Below the pieces are notes generated by a model, which worked only from the letters and a program-made list of their open reading frames with translations, was not told where the DNA came from and made no database searches. Made by a program: the position numbers and the translations under genes. Below, piece after piece: positions 28,105 to 36,262 of a stretch of DNA of 64,000 bases. Location: the NCBI RefSeq assembly GCF_003626695.1, contig NZ_RBAH01000012.1, positions 62,001 to 126,000 on the forward strand. Direction: 5' to 3'. Numbering within the stretch: position 1 is the stretch's first letter; every line of letters starts with the position of its first letter. Source of the DNA: Paenibacillus ginsengarvi. Lineage in GTDB: Bacteria; Bacillota; Bacilli; Paenibacillales; NBRC-103111.

Positions 28105-28923
28105 TCAGTTTGCAATAAATTCTTGAACCCACTCGCCGTTATAATAAGCAACGCCGATTTTCGTAAAGTTCGGGCTCATAATATTGGCGCGGTGCCCTTC
28201 GCTGTTCATCCACGCATTCATCACTTCTTGCGGATTGCGTTGGCCTTTGGCGATGTTCTCGCCTGCATATGAATAATGGATGCCGTACGATCTCATCATG
28301 TCGAATGGAGAGCCGTAAGTCGGCGAAGTATGATCGAAGTAGTTATTGTTGTACATATCTTTCGCTTTGTCGAGAGCCATGTTCGTCAGTGCAGGATCGC
28401 TCGCCAGCGGCGAAAGGCCAGCTTTGGCGCGCTCCTGGTTTACGAGAGAGACGACCTGATCGGCATAAGCGGACGCTGTCGTAGTTGTGTCGCCGCCATT
28501 TTCGGAGGCACTGCCGTTACCCGTTTGACCTGTACCGGCTTGGTTGCCTGTTCCTGTACCGGCATTCGAACCGCTGCCTGCGTTACCTTCATTGCCGGCT
28601 TGTCCCGAATCGGAACCATCATCCGTTCCCTGATTCGAGCCATTATCCGGCGTTTGCGTGCCGCCGCCTTGATGCCAGCCGTTTCCGTAATCGCCACTTG
28701 GAATATCGCAGTTCCACTGCGGATATACTACACGTACATTCCAACCTTGCTTCTGCACGTTTTGCAGCAATTCGTCAAGCGAGAAACCGGTTTGAGCCGT
28801 TACACGGTTCAAAAGATCGTTCGTGCTATTAGTAGGTTGTGCCGGAGCCGCATAAGCCGAACCTGCACCTGCCATTACACTCAAAGCCAAAGCACCTGTC
28901 ATCAAAGATTTCTTAAAACGCAT
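28105..28923 (-). CDS. Secreted CAP-domain (SCP/YkwD-like) protein
   Basis: 272-residue exported protein. Signal peptide 1-26 (basic start, then LALSVMAGAGSAYA). A short conserved region follows, with a low-complexity linker of Gly, Asn, Thr and Ser (about 85-150) and a C-terminal CAP domain (about 155-270). The CAP domain has LVNQERAKAGLSPL, the histidine FDHTSPTYGSPFDM and the signature AMNAWMNSEGHRANIMSP-like block. Related YkwD proteins act at the cell wall or spore. The ATG at 28923 lies 25 bases after a c-di-AMP riboswitch, so expression should follow cell-wall or osmotic state. Confidence 0.9.
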   Translation of the reverse strand: MRFKKSLMTGALALSVMAGAGSAYAAPAQPTNSTNDLLNRVTAQTGFSLDELLQNVQKQGWNVRVVYPQWNCDIPSGDYGNGWHQGGGTQTPDNGSNQGTDDGSDSGQAGNEGNAGSGSNAGTGTGNQAGTGQTGNGSASENGGDTTTTASAYADQVVSLVNQERAKAGLSPLASDPALTNMALDKAKDMYNNNYFDHTSPTYGSPFDMMRSYGIHYSYAGENIAKGQRNPQEVMNAWMNSEGHRANIMSPNFTKIGVAYYNGEWVQEFIAN

Positions 28924-28947
28924 ATTATAGTTCCTCTCCTTATTTGG

Positions 28948-29116
28948 GCCTGCGAGGTTAGCTGACGGGTTCGGGTCAAAGAGCAATCACCCTGCCGCTT
29001 TTGGCGGCTTCACCCCGAAAAAAATGGTGGGTTCCCCGCGCTTCGTATAGGAAGCTTCGGCCTTTATTTGTTTTCCCCAGAAAAGCCCGGCTTGCCGTAG
29101 CCGTCCTTCCTGCGGT
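28948..29116 (-). promoter_or_regulatory. Cyclic-di-AMP riboswitch (ydaO-yuaA type)
   Basis: Minus-strand leader of the CAP-domain gene. Conserved blocks appear in order: GCGGGGAACCCACC, TCGGGGTGAAGCC, a small GCCGC/GCGGC hairpin, AGGGTGATT, TTTGACCCGAACCCGTCAGC and TAACCTCG. This is the ydaO element, which binds c-di-AMP and usually lowers expression of cell-wall and osmolyte genes. The 5' limit is approximate; a -10-like TATGAT lies at 29123-29128. Confidence 0.9.
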
Positions 29117-29244
29117 GGTTCCATCATAGCACGGGCTTTTGCGGCGGGTCATTGCGCAATGATTTCCACCATAACGTTATCCCGCGCCCCGAGCGAGATT
29201 GAGACTGCTCGTTTTGTTCCTATGCGAGGCGATTTTTAAAATAT

Positions 29245-29273
29245 AAAAGCCTTTCCGCTAGGGAAAGGCTTTT
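29245..29273 (-). terminator. Intrinsic terminator of purU
   Basis: Minus-strand stem AAAAGCCTTTCCC/GGAAAGGCTTTT ending in a T-rich tail, 19 bases after the purU stop. Confidence 0.85.
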
Positions 29274-29291
29274 AACCTACGGCATCGCCGC

Positions 29292-30191
29292 TTAGTTGAA
29301 TACAACCGTCTTGTTCTGATGCGTCAAAATGCGGTCCTCCACATGCCACGCCACGGCGCGGGCGAGTACGATCCGCTCGATATGCCGGCCGATCCGCTTC
29401 AGCGCCTCGACGTTATCGCGGTGACTGACTCGCTGCACGTCCTGCTCGATGATCGGTCCGCCGTCCAGCTCTTCGGTGACGTAATGAGCGGTCGCCCCGA
29501 TAATCTTGACGCCGCGCGCATACGCCTGCGCGTACGGCTTGCCGCCGACAAAGGCCGGCAAAAATGAATGGTGAATATTAATGATCCGGTTCGGAAAATG
29601 CTCGATAAACGATGGCGAAATGATCTGCATATAACGGGCCAACACTACCGTATCTACGTTCGCGGTAAGCTCCAGCTGTTTCGCCTCGGCTTCGCGTTTC
29701 GTATCAGCCGTAACCGGCACATGATGGTACGGAATGCCAAACGACTCGACCGTCTCCCGCATATCCGGATGGTTGCTGATGACCATAGCGATGTCGGCAT
29801 TCAGATCGCCGGACTTCCACTGCCACAACAGCTCCAGCAAGCAGTGATCCTCCTTGGACACGAAGATCGCCAGCTTCTGCTTCCGCCCCGCCTGCGTCAC
29901 CCTCCAGTCCATCGCGAATTCGCGAGCCGTCGTCTCGGCGAAATCCTGCTTCAGCTCGCCGAGCTGATTAGCCAGATCCGGCAAATCGAACTCCAGCCGG
30001 ATAAAAAACAGTCCGCCCTGCGGGTCCATCGTATATTGATCCGATTGCACGATATTGGCGCCGTGCCGCGCCAAAAATTGCGACACCGCCGCTACGATGC
30101 CCGGACGGTCGGGACAAGAAATAAGCATCCGCGCCCGATCCGATTGACGGTCCGAAGGCGGCATATTGGATGATGTGATCAATGGACTCAT
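29292..30191 (-). CDS. purU: Formyltetrahydrofolate deformylase
   Basis: Hydrolyses 10-formyl-THF to formate and THF, balancing the one-carbon pool and supplying formate. The 299-residue protein has an N-terminal ACT domain (about 20-100; LISCPDRPGIVAAVSQFL), then the formyltransferase fold with NIHHSFLPAFVGGKPY and IGATAHYVTEELDGGPIIEQ, which carries the catalytic Asn, His and Asp. The 22 N-terminal residues before the ACT domain are unconserved; the SD is far from the ATG, so a start inside that stretch is possible. Same strand as nfo, 73 bases downstream of it. Confidence 0.93.
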   Translation of the reverse strand: MSPLITSSNMPPSDRQSDRARMLISCPDRPGIVAAVSQFLARHGANIVQSDQYTMDPQGGLFFIRLEFDLPDLANQLGELKQDFAETTAREFAMDWRVTQAGRKQKLAIFVSKEDHCLLELLWQWKSGDLNADIAMVISNHPDMRETVESFGIPYHHVPVTADTKREAEAKQLELTANVDTVVLARYMQIISPSFIEHFPNRIINIHHSFLPAFVGGKPYAQAYARGVKIIGATAHYVTEELDGGPIIEQDVQRVSHRDNVEALKRIGRHIERIVLARAVAWHVEDRILTHQNKTVVFN

Positions 30192-30264
30192 AAGTTCGAT
30201 TCTCGTTCCTCTCGTATCCGGTACATGCGGAGGCTTGTCCGCTCTATAACGTTCCTATGGTTAC

Positions 30265-31392
30265 TTATACGGTGGCGAGCAGCTCTTTGCCCGCAAACCA
30301 GGCCGTAATGCGCTGGTTGATTTGTTCTTCGCTAAGCTCGGGGAACAGGCGGCTTTCGACGACCATGTCGTACAACCGCTCCATCGGCTCGCGCGGATCA
30401 GCCTTTTTCGCCTTGGCGTCATTTTTGAGAACGTCCCAGGTCGATACGACAAACTGGCGATGATCGATCTCCTGTTTGCCGAAGTAATGGTGCAGCCGGT
30501 CCAGATGATCGAGAAACTCGCCGCCGAATCGGGTCTGCACATCGCCGCGCAGCAGCGCGATTTCCGCTTCGTACATCGGACGGACGGTTTTGTCCTCCTT
30601 GCCGATCCACGGGGTTTCCAGAATCATTGGCAAATGCTGCAAGCTATCATGATGCACGATATAGTTCATCGCTTTGTAGCCGATCATGCCGGCTCCGACC
30701 GGAGCGTGGCGGTCTTTGCCCGCGCCGCGCGCATTTTTGCTGTCATTCAGATGGAGGACGGCGAGGCGGTCCAATCCGACGGTTTTGTCGAAATGGTTCA
30801 GAACCCCGTCGAAATCGTCCACAATGTCGTAGCCCGCGTCATGAATATGGCAGGTGTCCATACAGACGGTCAGGCGGCCATTGTCTTCCACCTTGTCCAT
30901 AATTTGCGCCAGCTCTTCGAACGAACGGCCGATTTCCGAGCCTTTGCCCGCCATCGTCTCCAGCGCGATATTCACATTCGTGTCCTTCGTGCCGCGAAGC
31001 ACCTCATTCAGCCCTTCGGCGATACGGTTGATGCCGTACTCCGCATCCTTGTCCGTGTAGGCGCCAGGATGCAGCACGATATTGCGCACGCCAATGTAAT
31101 CGGTGCGGCGAATTTCGTCCTGAAGGAAGCGGACGGCCAGCTCGAACGTATCTTCCTTGTAGGAGCCCAGGTTAATGATGTACGGTGCGTGCACGACGAT
31201 TTCGCCGATCGTGTGCTCATTCATGAGCGTTTTGCCTTCTTCGATATATTGATCTTCGATCGGTTTGCGTCGTGTATTCTGAGGAGCTCCGGTATAGATC
31301 ATGAACGTGCTGGAACCGTAAGACACGGCTTCGTTTGCTGCATTAAGCAAGCCCTTGTCGGAAAAGGAAACGTGAGATCCAATCTTCAACAT
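30265..31392 (-). CDS. nfo: Endonuclease IV with long C-terminal extension
   Basis: AP endonuclease that cuts DNA 5' to abasic sites, completing base excision repair. The 375-residue protein starts [14 protein letters not shown] and has the three-zinc ligand motifs of the family: [44 protein letters not shown] and MILETPW. The canonical enzyme ends near residue 284; here a further 91 charged residues follow ([18 protein letters not shown]... to the end) with no motif I recognise. AAAGGAG lies nine bases before the ATG. Confidence 0.93.
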   Translation of the reverse strand: MLKIGSHVSFSDKGLLNAANEAVSYGSSTFMIYTGAPQNTRRKPIEDQYIEEGKTLMNEHTIGEIVVHAPYIINLGSYKEDTFELAVRFLQDEIRRTDYIGVRNIVLHPGAYTDKDAEYGINRIAEGLNEVLRGTKDTNVNIALETMAGKGSEIGRSFEELAQIMDKVEDNGRLTVCMDTCHIHDAGYDIVDDFDGVLNHFDKTVGLDRLAVLHLNDSKNARGAGKDRHAPVGAGMIGYKAMNYIVHHDSLQHLPMILETPWIGKEDKTVRPMYEAEIALLRGDVQTRFGGEFLDHLDRLHHYFGKQEIDHRQFVVSTWDVLKNDAKAKKADPREPMERLYDMVVESRLFPELSEEQINQRITAWFAGKELLATV

Positions 31393-31557
31393 CGTCTTCG
31401 ACTCCTTTGTATGTGCTACCCCTATTGTACCAAAATAACCCCACAAAGTGGAGCCCTTGCTTCGAAGCTTATTTCCAAATACCCCGAAACTTCAAATCAA
31501 TCTGCGAATGCGGTATAATTCCAGTAATACAAGCTCTCTTCTTAAGGAGAATGAACG

Positions 31558-31986
31558 ATGCCTTCGCAAAGTTTCATGTACTTTTTGCTGTTCTGGGCGG
31601 TTGTGCTGCTGCTCTTCATGTCGGTCGGCGGTTATTTCATGTTCCGCAAATTTATGAAGGTGCTGCCCAAGGCCGACGGCAGATCGAAGCTGGATTGGCA
31701 AAATCATTATGTAGACGCGTCCCGCCATTTGTGGACGGACACGTCCAAGGCGTTTCTGGAAAAGCTCGTTTCCCCCGTTCCCGGACCGTTCCGGGACATC
31801 GCCCGCCACTCCATCGCCGCGAAAATCGGCGAGGTCGCCTTGGAGAAAGGCGTATCCGAGGTGACGGAGCAAATATGCATCGAGGGTTACATTCTGGCCA
31901 CGCCGAAGCGCGATCATAAAAGCCTGATCACGTTTCTGGAGAAGCACGGGATCGATTACAGCCCGTACCAGCATTTGCTGAACTAA
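31558..31986 (+). CDS. DUF2621 family membrane-anchored protein (YneK-like)
   Basis: 142-residue protein with one N-terminal membrane span (about 7-28) and a soluble tail. The tail has the DUF2621 pattern: GRSKLDWQNHYVD, LWTDTSKAFLEKLVSPVPGPFRDIAR, IAAKIGEVAL and a C-terminal ATPKRDHKSLI. Function unknown; relatives occur across Bacillales. SD AAGGAGAATGAACG precedes the ATG. Monocistronic, with a terminator 130 bases downstream. Confidence 0.82.
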   Translation: MPSQSFMYFLLFWAVVLLLFMSVGGYFMFRKFMKVLPKADGRSKLDWQNHYVDASRHLWTDTSKAFLEKLVSPVPGPFRDIARHSIAAKIGEVALEKGVSEVTEQICIEGYILATPKRDHKSLITFLEKHGIDYSPYQHLLN

Positions 31987-32116
31987 AAGTCCGGTAACAA
32001 AGGCGACCACTGACGTTTCTCCGGCATGATTCAAAACAACCGTTCATTCAGTTCATCACCGGATTTCTAGCTGGCTGCTGGCACACAGCAGCATACGATT
32101 TATGGAGTTATTTTAA

Positions 32117-32145
32117 CCCTCCCGGCATCCGGGAGGGCTTTTTTG
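32117..32145 (+). terminator. Intrinsic terminator
   Basis: Perfect stem CCCTCCCGG/CCGGGAGGG with CAT loop and CTTTTTT tail, downstream of the DUF2621 gene. Confidence 0.9.
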
Positions 32146-32173
32146 TATATGGCGCTTAGGATTATGCACAAGC

Positions 32174-33061
32174 TCAGCCGGATTCCTCGCCGAAGCTTTT
32201 GCGGATCGTTTCATTCTTATACTGCAACGGACTAAGCCCGGTCGTCTCCTTGAACACCTTGCCGAAGTAGTGAATGTTGCAGAAGCCGGTCTTCTCCGCC
32301 ACCTCGGTAATCGTCCATTTGCCGGCGACGAGCATTTGCTTGGCCATGTTCATACGAACCGAAGTCAAGTAGTCCGTGAACGTGAGGCCGACCGTCGACT
32401 TGAACGTTCTACTGAAGTGCGAAGCGCTCATATTCGCGATTCGGCTGATTTCCGTAATCGACAAACGCTCGGCGAAATGCTCCTCGATATAGCTCAGCGC
32501 GGGCTGCAACTGATGGAAGCTGGCGCCGACCGGCAGCAAATGGCGTTTGTAGTGGCGCAGCATAGCGGTGACAATCCGGTAAATGCACGATTTGATCGCC
32601 ATCTCGTAGCCGATGTCCCTCTCGGCATATTCATTGTCCGCGGTGCGGATGCAGTCGTTCAGCTCGCGCCATAACGGATGCTCTGCCTCGATCAGACTTT
32701 CGTAACGGCCCGCATGGACGAACAAATTGTACATTTGTCTCGTTTCGAAGCCTTCGAGCAAGTTCAGAACGAACAAACGGTCGAAGATCATCCCTTTGAT
32801 CCGCGGCTTTTCACCCGGGCCTGCAAGCTGGACGGCATGAACCCGTCCGCTGTTCACGTAAACGATATCGCCTTCGTCCGCGTAGAATGACCGGTCGTCC
32901 AGCGTAACGAGTACGCGGCCTTTCACAATTTGAATAAATTCAAGATGGTCATGCCAATGGGGGATGACCAAGTAGCCGTCTTTGCTCCCTGCAACATCGC
33001 TCATTCTGAATGGAAATCGATTACCGACCGAAGGATCGATCCTCTTTTCCAATGGAATCAT
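32174..33061 (-). CDS. AraC-family regulator divergent from a Gfo/Idh/MocA dehydrogenase
   Basis: 295-residue regulator: N-terminal cupin with IPHWHDHLEFIQIVKGRV (metal-type histidines) and a C-terminal AraC domain with LSITEISRIANMSASHFSR and WTITEVAEKTGFCNIHYFGK. The ATG at 33061 has GGAGG five bases before it; an ATG four codons upstream is possible but its SD is too close. It points away from the oxidoreductase gene, the expected target, with about 170 bases of shared control region. Confidence 0.87.
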   Translation of the reverse strand: MIPLEKRIDPSVGNRFPFRMSDVAGSKDGYLVIPHWHDHLEFIQIVKGRVLVTLDDRSFYADEGDIVYVNSGRVHAVQLAGPGEKPRIKGMIFDRLFVLNLLEGFETRQMYNLFVHAGRYESLIEAEHPLWRELNDCIRTADNEYAERDIGYEMAIKSCIYRIVTAMLRHYKRHLLPVGASFHQLQPALSYIEEHFAERLSITEISRIANMSASHFSRTFKSTVGLTFTDYLTSVRMNMAKQMLVAGKWTITEVAEKTGFCNIHYFGKVFKETTGLSPLQYKNETIRKSFGEESG

Positions 33062-33229
33062 CCGCCCCTCCATCCTTCCTTATAGTCGTTCCTTATCGAT
33101 AGTATACCATGCAGGCTGAATCTCCGGACGAAGAAGTGAGCAGAAACGTATCAATAAACAGCATCAGCTTATATAGAAAGCGGCAAACGTTTTGTATACG
33201 ATTGCATGTAGGAACGAGGGAAGAGCAAC

Positions 33230-33289
33230 ATGACCCAAGCGCGAGCGCAAAGGAGGGAACGCCGCTTACGCATGCGGCGGAAGCAATGA
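33230..33289 (+). CDS. Short arginine-rich upstream ORF
   Basis: Nineteen codons from ATG 33230 (GAGG ten bases upstream) encoding MTQARAQRRERRLRMRRKQ, with eight arginines. Its TGA overlaps the ATG of the dehydrogenase gene (ATGA). No strong SD lies directly before that second ATG, so the small ORF may deliver ribosomes to it. It could instead be a chance frame; no homologue is known to me. Confidence 0.4.
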   Translation: MTQARAQRRERRLRMRRKQ

Positions 33290-34488
33290 CAACGGGTAAA
33301 AAAATGGGCATCGGCATACTGGGGACGGGCAAGCGCGGCATCTACTTCGGGGGCGAATACTTCGGCAGGCATCCGGACTGCGAGCTTGTCGGGCTATGCG
33401 ATATCGTACCGCAAAATCTGGCGTTCGCCAAAGAAAAGCTGGGCGACATTCCGGCTACGGATTCACTGGAGACGTTTCTCCAGCTTCCCGGCCTGGATGC
33501 GGTCGTAATCTGCAGCAACGATCACGCCCATGCCGAGCACGCGGTCGCCTCGCTGAAGGCGGGCAAGCATGTCTATTTGGAGAAGCCGATGGCGCAGTCG
33601 ATCGAGGATTGCGACCGGATGGCGCAAGCCGGTCTGGAAGCGAAGCGGGTATTTATGGTCGGTCTCGAGCTGCGGTACTGCTCGCTGATGGAGGACATGA
33701 AGCGGATCATATCGTCCGGCGAGATCGGAGACATCAAGCTCGGCAGCGTGATCGACAACGTTTCGGTCGGGGGCGACTATTATTACCACGGGCCGCGAAG
33801 GCGCAAGGATTACGTGAAAAGCCTCATCCTGGAAAAAGGCACGCATTCGCTAGATTTGACGAATTGGCTGATCGACTCTTCTCCGGTCAAGGTGTACTGC
33901 TCCAGCGGACTGGACGTATTCGGCGGAAGCGCGCCGAGCGACAAGCGGTGCCGGACTTGCGACGAGGCGGCTTCTTGCGCTTACTACGTGGATAATCGCC
34001 GGGGGCTGGAGATGGATTACGGCGGGGTTCGGCTGAAGGACGATCTGTGCGTCTACGCCGAGGAGATCGACACGCATGACAACGGACTCGTCCTGATCGA
34101 TTACGACAACGGAGCCCGGGTGTCGTATATGGAGTGTCATTTCACGCCGGAATATACGCGGGAGTTTACGTTTGTCGGCACGAAGGGCAAGATCATCGGC
34201 TTCTACAACAACCAGCAGGATTTTAAAATCACGGTGATGAAGCGGCATACGAAGGAAGTTCAGACCTACCACTCCGAGAAGCGCTCCGGAGGACACGGCG
34301 GAGGCGACCAGGCGATCGTCGATACGTTTGTCGAGCTGATCCAAAAGGGCGAGCCGTCGATGTCCGGCATATGGGGCGCCAGAGACAGCGCCGCAATCGC
34401 AATCGCCGCTGCCGAATCGGCGGAAACGGGACTGCCGGTCCATATCGCGCGGAATGAGGATCTGATTAAATCGGGCGCGAGCCGATAG
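33286..34488 (+). CDS. Gfo/Idh/MocA family oxidoreductase
   Basis: 400-residue NAD(P)-dependent sugar or inositol dehydrogenase. The Rossmann start is MGIGILGTGKRGIYFGG, followed by the family EKPMA motif (in HVYLEKPMAQS). The C-terminal half is an alpha/beta substrate domain with EKGTHSLDLTNWL. A four-cysteine patch (CRTC and CAYYV nearby) is unusual and may hold a metal. The ATG at 33286 is chosen because it overlaps a short upstream ORF; an ATG at 33304 is also possible. Substrate unknown; the divergent AraC gene probably controls it. Confidence 0.85.
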   Translation: MTTGKKMGIGILGTGKRGIYFGGEYFGRHPDCELVGLCDIVPQNLAFAKEKLGDIPATDSLETFLQLPGLDAVVICSNDHAHAEHAVASLKAGKHVYLEKPMAQSIEDCDRMAQAGLEAKRVFMVGLELRYCSLMEDMKRIISSGEIGDIKLGSVIDNVSVGGDYYYHGPRRRKDYVKSLILEKGTHSLDLTNWLIDSSPVKVYCSSGLDVFGGSAPSDKRCRTCDEAASCAYYVDNRRGLEMDYGGVRLKDDLCVYAEEIDTHDNGLVLIDYDNGARVSYMECHFTPEYTREFTFVGTKGKIIGFYNNQQDFKITVMKRHTKEVQTYHSEKRSGGHGGGDQAIVDTFVELIQKGEPSMSGIWGARDSAAIAIAAAESAETGLPVHIARNEDLIKSGASR

Positions 34489-34533
34489 TTCAGCCGGTTA
34501 AGCTTGGGTCGAAAATCCGTTAGTCAAACGAAA

Positions 34534-34569
34534 GCAGCTCCCTCCTTCCGTTACGAAGGGGAGAGCTGC
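34534..34569. terminator. Hairpin between convergent genes
   Basis: GCAGCTC and CCTTC pair with GAAGG and GAGCTGC. No T-run; it separates the dehydrogenase from the convergent DsbA-like gene. Confidence 0.5.
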
Positions 34570-34607
34570 CGATTTCTGCGCGGTTACTGTCCTCGCCGGG
34601 CCGCTTC

Positions 34608-35525
34608 TTATGTTCGCTCCATATAAACCTCGCCCAAAATGTGTTTCTCCGTATAGCTGCCGGACGGCAGTTCCTTTTGAACAAACGAACCGACCTCCTG
34701 CTGCTCCAGATCGTACAAAATCTCGATTTCTTTGGAAAACAGACGCTCTTCCTTCTGCAGCATTACGGCCAGTTCAGGAACCGGCTTCGCTTGCAAGGCC
34801 TCGGTCAGCAGCGCCTGCCTCAGTCCCGCAACGTAAGTTTCGAGCGGCCTTGCCCCAACGATCTTGACTCCCTTCCGCTCTTCGTTCACGAGCACAATCG
34901 TCGGAAATCCGCGAGCGCCTAGAGAGCGGGATAGCGCAAAATCCGCCTCCAGCATTTCCTGCGCCTCCGAGCTGCCCGCTTCCTCTACGATCGCGGCGCC
35001 ATCCAGCCCCATAGCATTAACGATATCGGTTAGCACCTGATCCTGCCCAATATTCCGGTTCCATACAAACACGGCTTCCCGGGCTCTGCGCAGAAATACG
35101 CCGGCGAGCTTCTCGTCTTTTTGCTGAAGCACCTTAAAGACACGGGATGGCGGATACGACGATAACACGGGGTTATCGAGCCATAAGGAACCGTCGATCG
35201 GCATGCGCGAATGCTCGCCGACCTCTCTCCAATGCCCCGCCACATCGGCAGGACGGCTGATTCCGTTGCCGGCGTCAGCGAAGCCGTCCCAGCTGGCGAG
35301 CAGTCCCCCCATCACCGTACGAACCCGGACGTAGTGGCCGAACTGCGTCTCAAATCTCCGCAGCACCGGTTCGAGCGCCCAACAGTGCGAACAGATCGGG
35401 TCGGTTACATAATAAAGCTGGACCTGGCGTTGCGGCTCGTTCCAATCGATCGTCTCCACAGCGTCCTCGCCGGCATCGCCGCATACTCCCGTTTCCAGAT
35501 CGCACATCATATTGTTGCTGCTCAT
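34608..35525 (-). CDS. DsbA-like thioredoxin-fold protein (SpxH/YjbH-related)
   Basis: 305-residue cytosolic protein with the DsbA fold. The N-terminal active motif CSHC (C45, C48 in TDPICSHCWALEP) closely resembles the DPLCPECW motif of the ClpXP adaptor YjbH/SpxH. ARGFPTIVLVN supplies the cis-proline loop. It may deliver Spx to ClpXP or act in thiol exchange; the sequence cannot decide. The start at 35525 follows GGGGGA. It lies 19 bases downstream of a redox-type HxlR repressor gene on the same strand, suggesting control by electrophile or disulfide stress. Confidence 0.8.
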   Translation of the reverse strand: MSSNNMMCDLETGVCGDAGEDAVETIDWNEPQRQVQLYYVTDPICSHCWALEPVLRRFETQFGHYVRVRTVMGGLLASWDGFADAGNGISRPADVAGHWREVGEHSRMPIDGSLWLDNPVLSSYPPSRVFKVLQQKDEKLAGVFLRRAREAVFVWNRNIGQDQVLTDIVNAMGLDGAAIVEEAGSSEAQEMLEADFALSRSLGARGFPTIVLVNEERKGVKIVGARPLETYVAGLRQALLTEALQAKPVPELAVMLQKEERLFSKEIEILYDLEQQEVGSFVQKELPSGSYTEKHILGEVYMERT

Positions 35526-35544
35526 CGTACGTTCCCCCTTCAAA

Positions 35545-35859
35545 TTATCGGTCACGATATTGCAAGGCCCACTGCTGGACCGGTTCCAGCGCCGCCGTCA
35601 AAGCGCGGCCCTTCTCCGTCAGTCGGTAGGTGATGACGACGGCCGGCTCGGTCGTTACTTGTTTCTCGATAAACCCGTTCTCGGCCAGCTCGGTTAATTT
35701 CAAAGAAAGAGCTCTCGGCGTAATATCGGGCAAATCTTTCAGCATCTCCGAGAAATGCGCGGCGCCGTCCGGGCACAGCGACAAATAGTGCAAAATCAGC
35801 CCGTTCCACTTCTTCCCCAAAATGCTGAACGCATATTCCAGGTACGGACAAACTTGAAT
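35545..35859 (-). CDS. HxlR/YodB-type redox regulator, probably starting at ATT
   Basis: Winged-helix repressor of the HxlR family. The conserved N-terminal block CPYLEYAFSILGKKWNGLI, including the cysteine that senses electrophiles in YodB, is in frame only if translation begins upstream of the TTG at 35820. AAGGGGG (35868-35874) lies eight bases before an ATT at 35859, giving 104 residues with the cysteine at position 4. Starting at the TTG would give 91 residues without the cysteine. The body shows HFSEMLKDLPDITPRALSLK and a C-terminal dimer helix. Operon with the DsbA-like gene. Confidence 0.8.
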   Translation of the reverse strand: MQVCPYLEYAFSILGKKWNGLILHYLSLCPDGAAHFSEMLKDLPDITPRALSLKLTELAENGFIEKQVTTEPAVVITYRLTEKGRALTAALEPVQQWALQYRDR

Positions 35860-35882
35860 AAGTATCGCCCCCTTGTATACTT

Positions 35883-35910
35883 ATTATATCTAATATATAA
35901 AATATATCAA
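35883..35910 (-). promoter_or_regulatory. Sigma-A-type promoter of the HxlR-DsbA operon
   Basis: Minus strand TTGATA, 16-base AT-rich spacer, TATAAT. The TATAAT ends nine bases before the SD AAGGGGG, so the mRNA leader is very short. Confidence 0.7.
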
Positions 35911-35929
35911 TGATCAATCCCATTGATCA
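35911..35929. promoter_or_regulatory. Perfect inverted repeat beside the HxlR promoter
   Basis: TGATCAAT-CCC-ATTGATCA, two exact 8-base arms abutting the -35 element. Likely operator for the HxlR protein or another regulator. Confidence 0.55.
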
Positions 35930-35993
35930 TCGCGTATTTCATATCGTCTTCTCGGCTTCCGGTTGAAGTTCAGCCCATGAAAGTCCGAACAGG

Positions 35994-36161
35994 AGCTATC
36001 CCAAAAGACATCTTGCGATTTTTCAAGCCCCGCTTAGAACCGATTTCCCTTAAGAAAAAGGACCTCAGCCTCCACCTTCCAGTGGAATTGAGATCCTTTC
36101 GTTACCTTTCGTTTAGCAATTGGGCAGCTCCCCTATCATCGGACCTTTTGGGACACCCTCT
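35994..36161. repeat. MITE-like element bounded by inverted repeats
   Basis: Left end TATCCCAAAAGAC and right end (minus strand) TGTCCCAAAAGGTC are imperfect inverted repeats enclosing about 165 bases with no real ORF. The ends resemble those of some transposons. An internal imperfect hairpin lies at about 36055-36105. A decayed insertion-sequence end pair is the alternative. Confidence 0.4.
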
Positions 36162-36262
36162 AATTTTCAACGAGTCGCTCCTCACCTGAATTACGTCGAT
36201 AGACGGTTTTTTAACACTGTTAACATTTCACCCGCATAAACATTCAGCTCGAACCAATTCGT

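Noticed and set aside
35923..36189. 88-residue plus-strand ORF in the gap before the GH95-like gene
   Set aside because: It reads through the operator and the inverted-repeat element; no family pattern and no SD.
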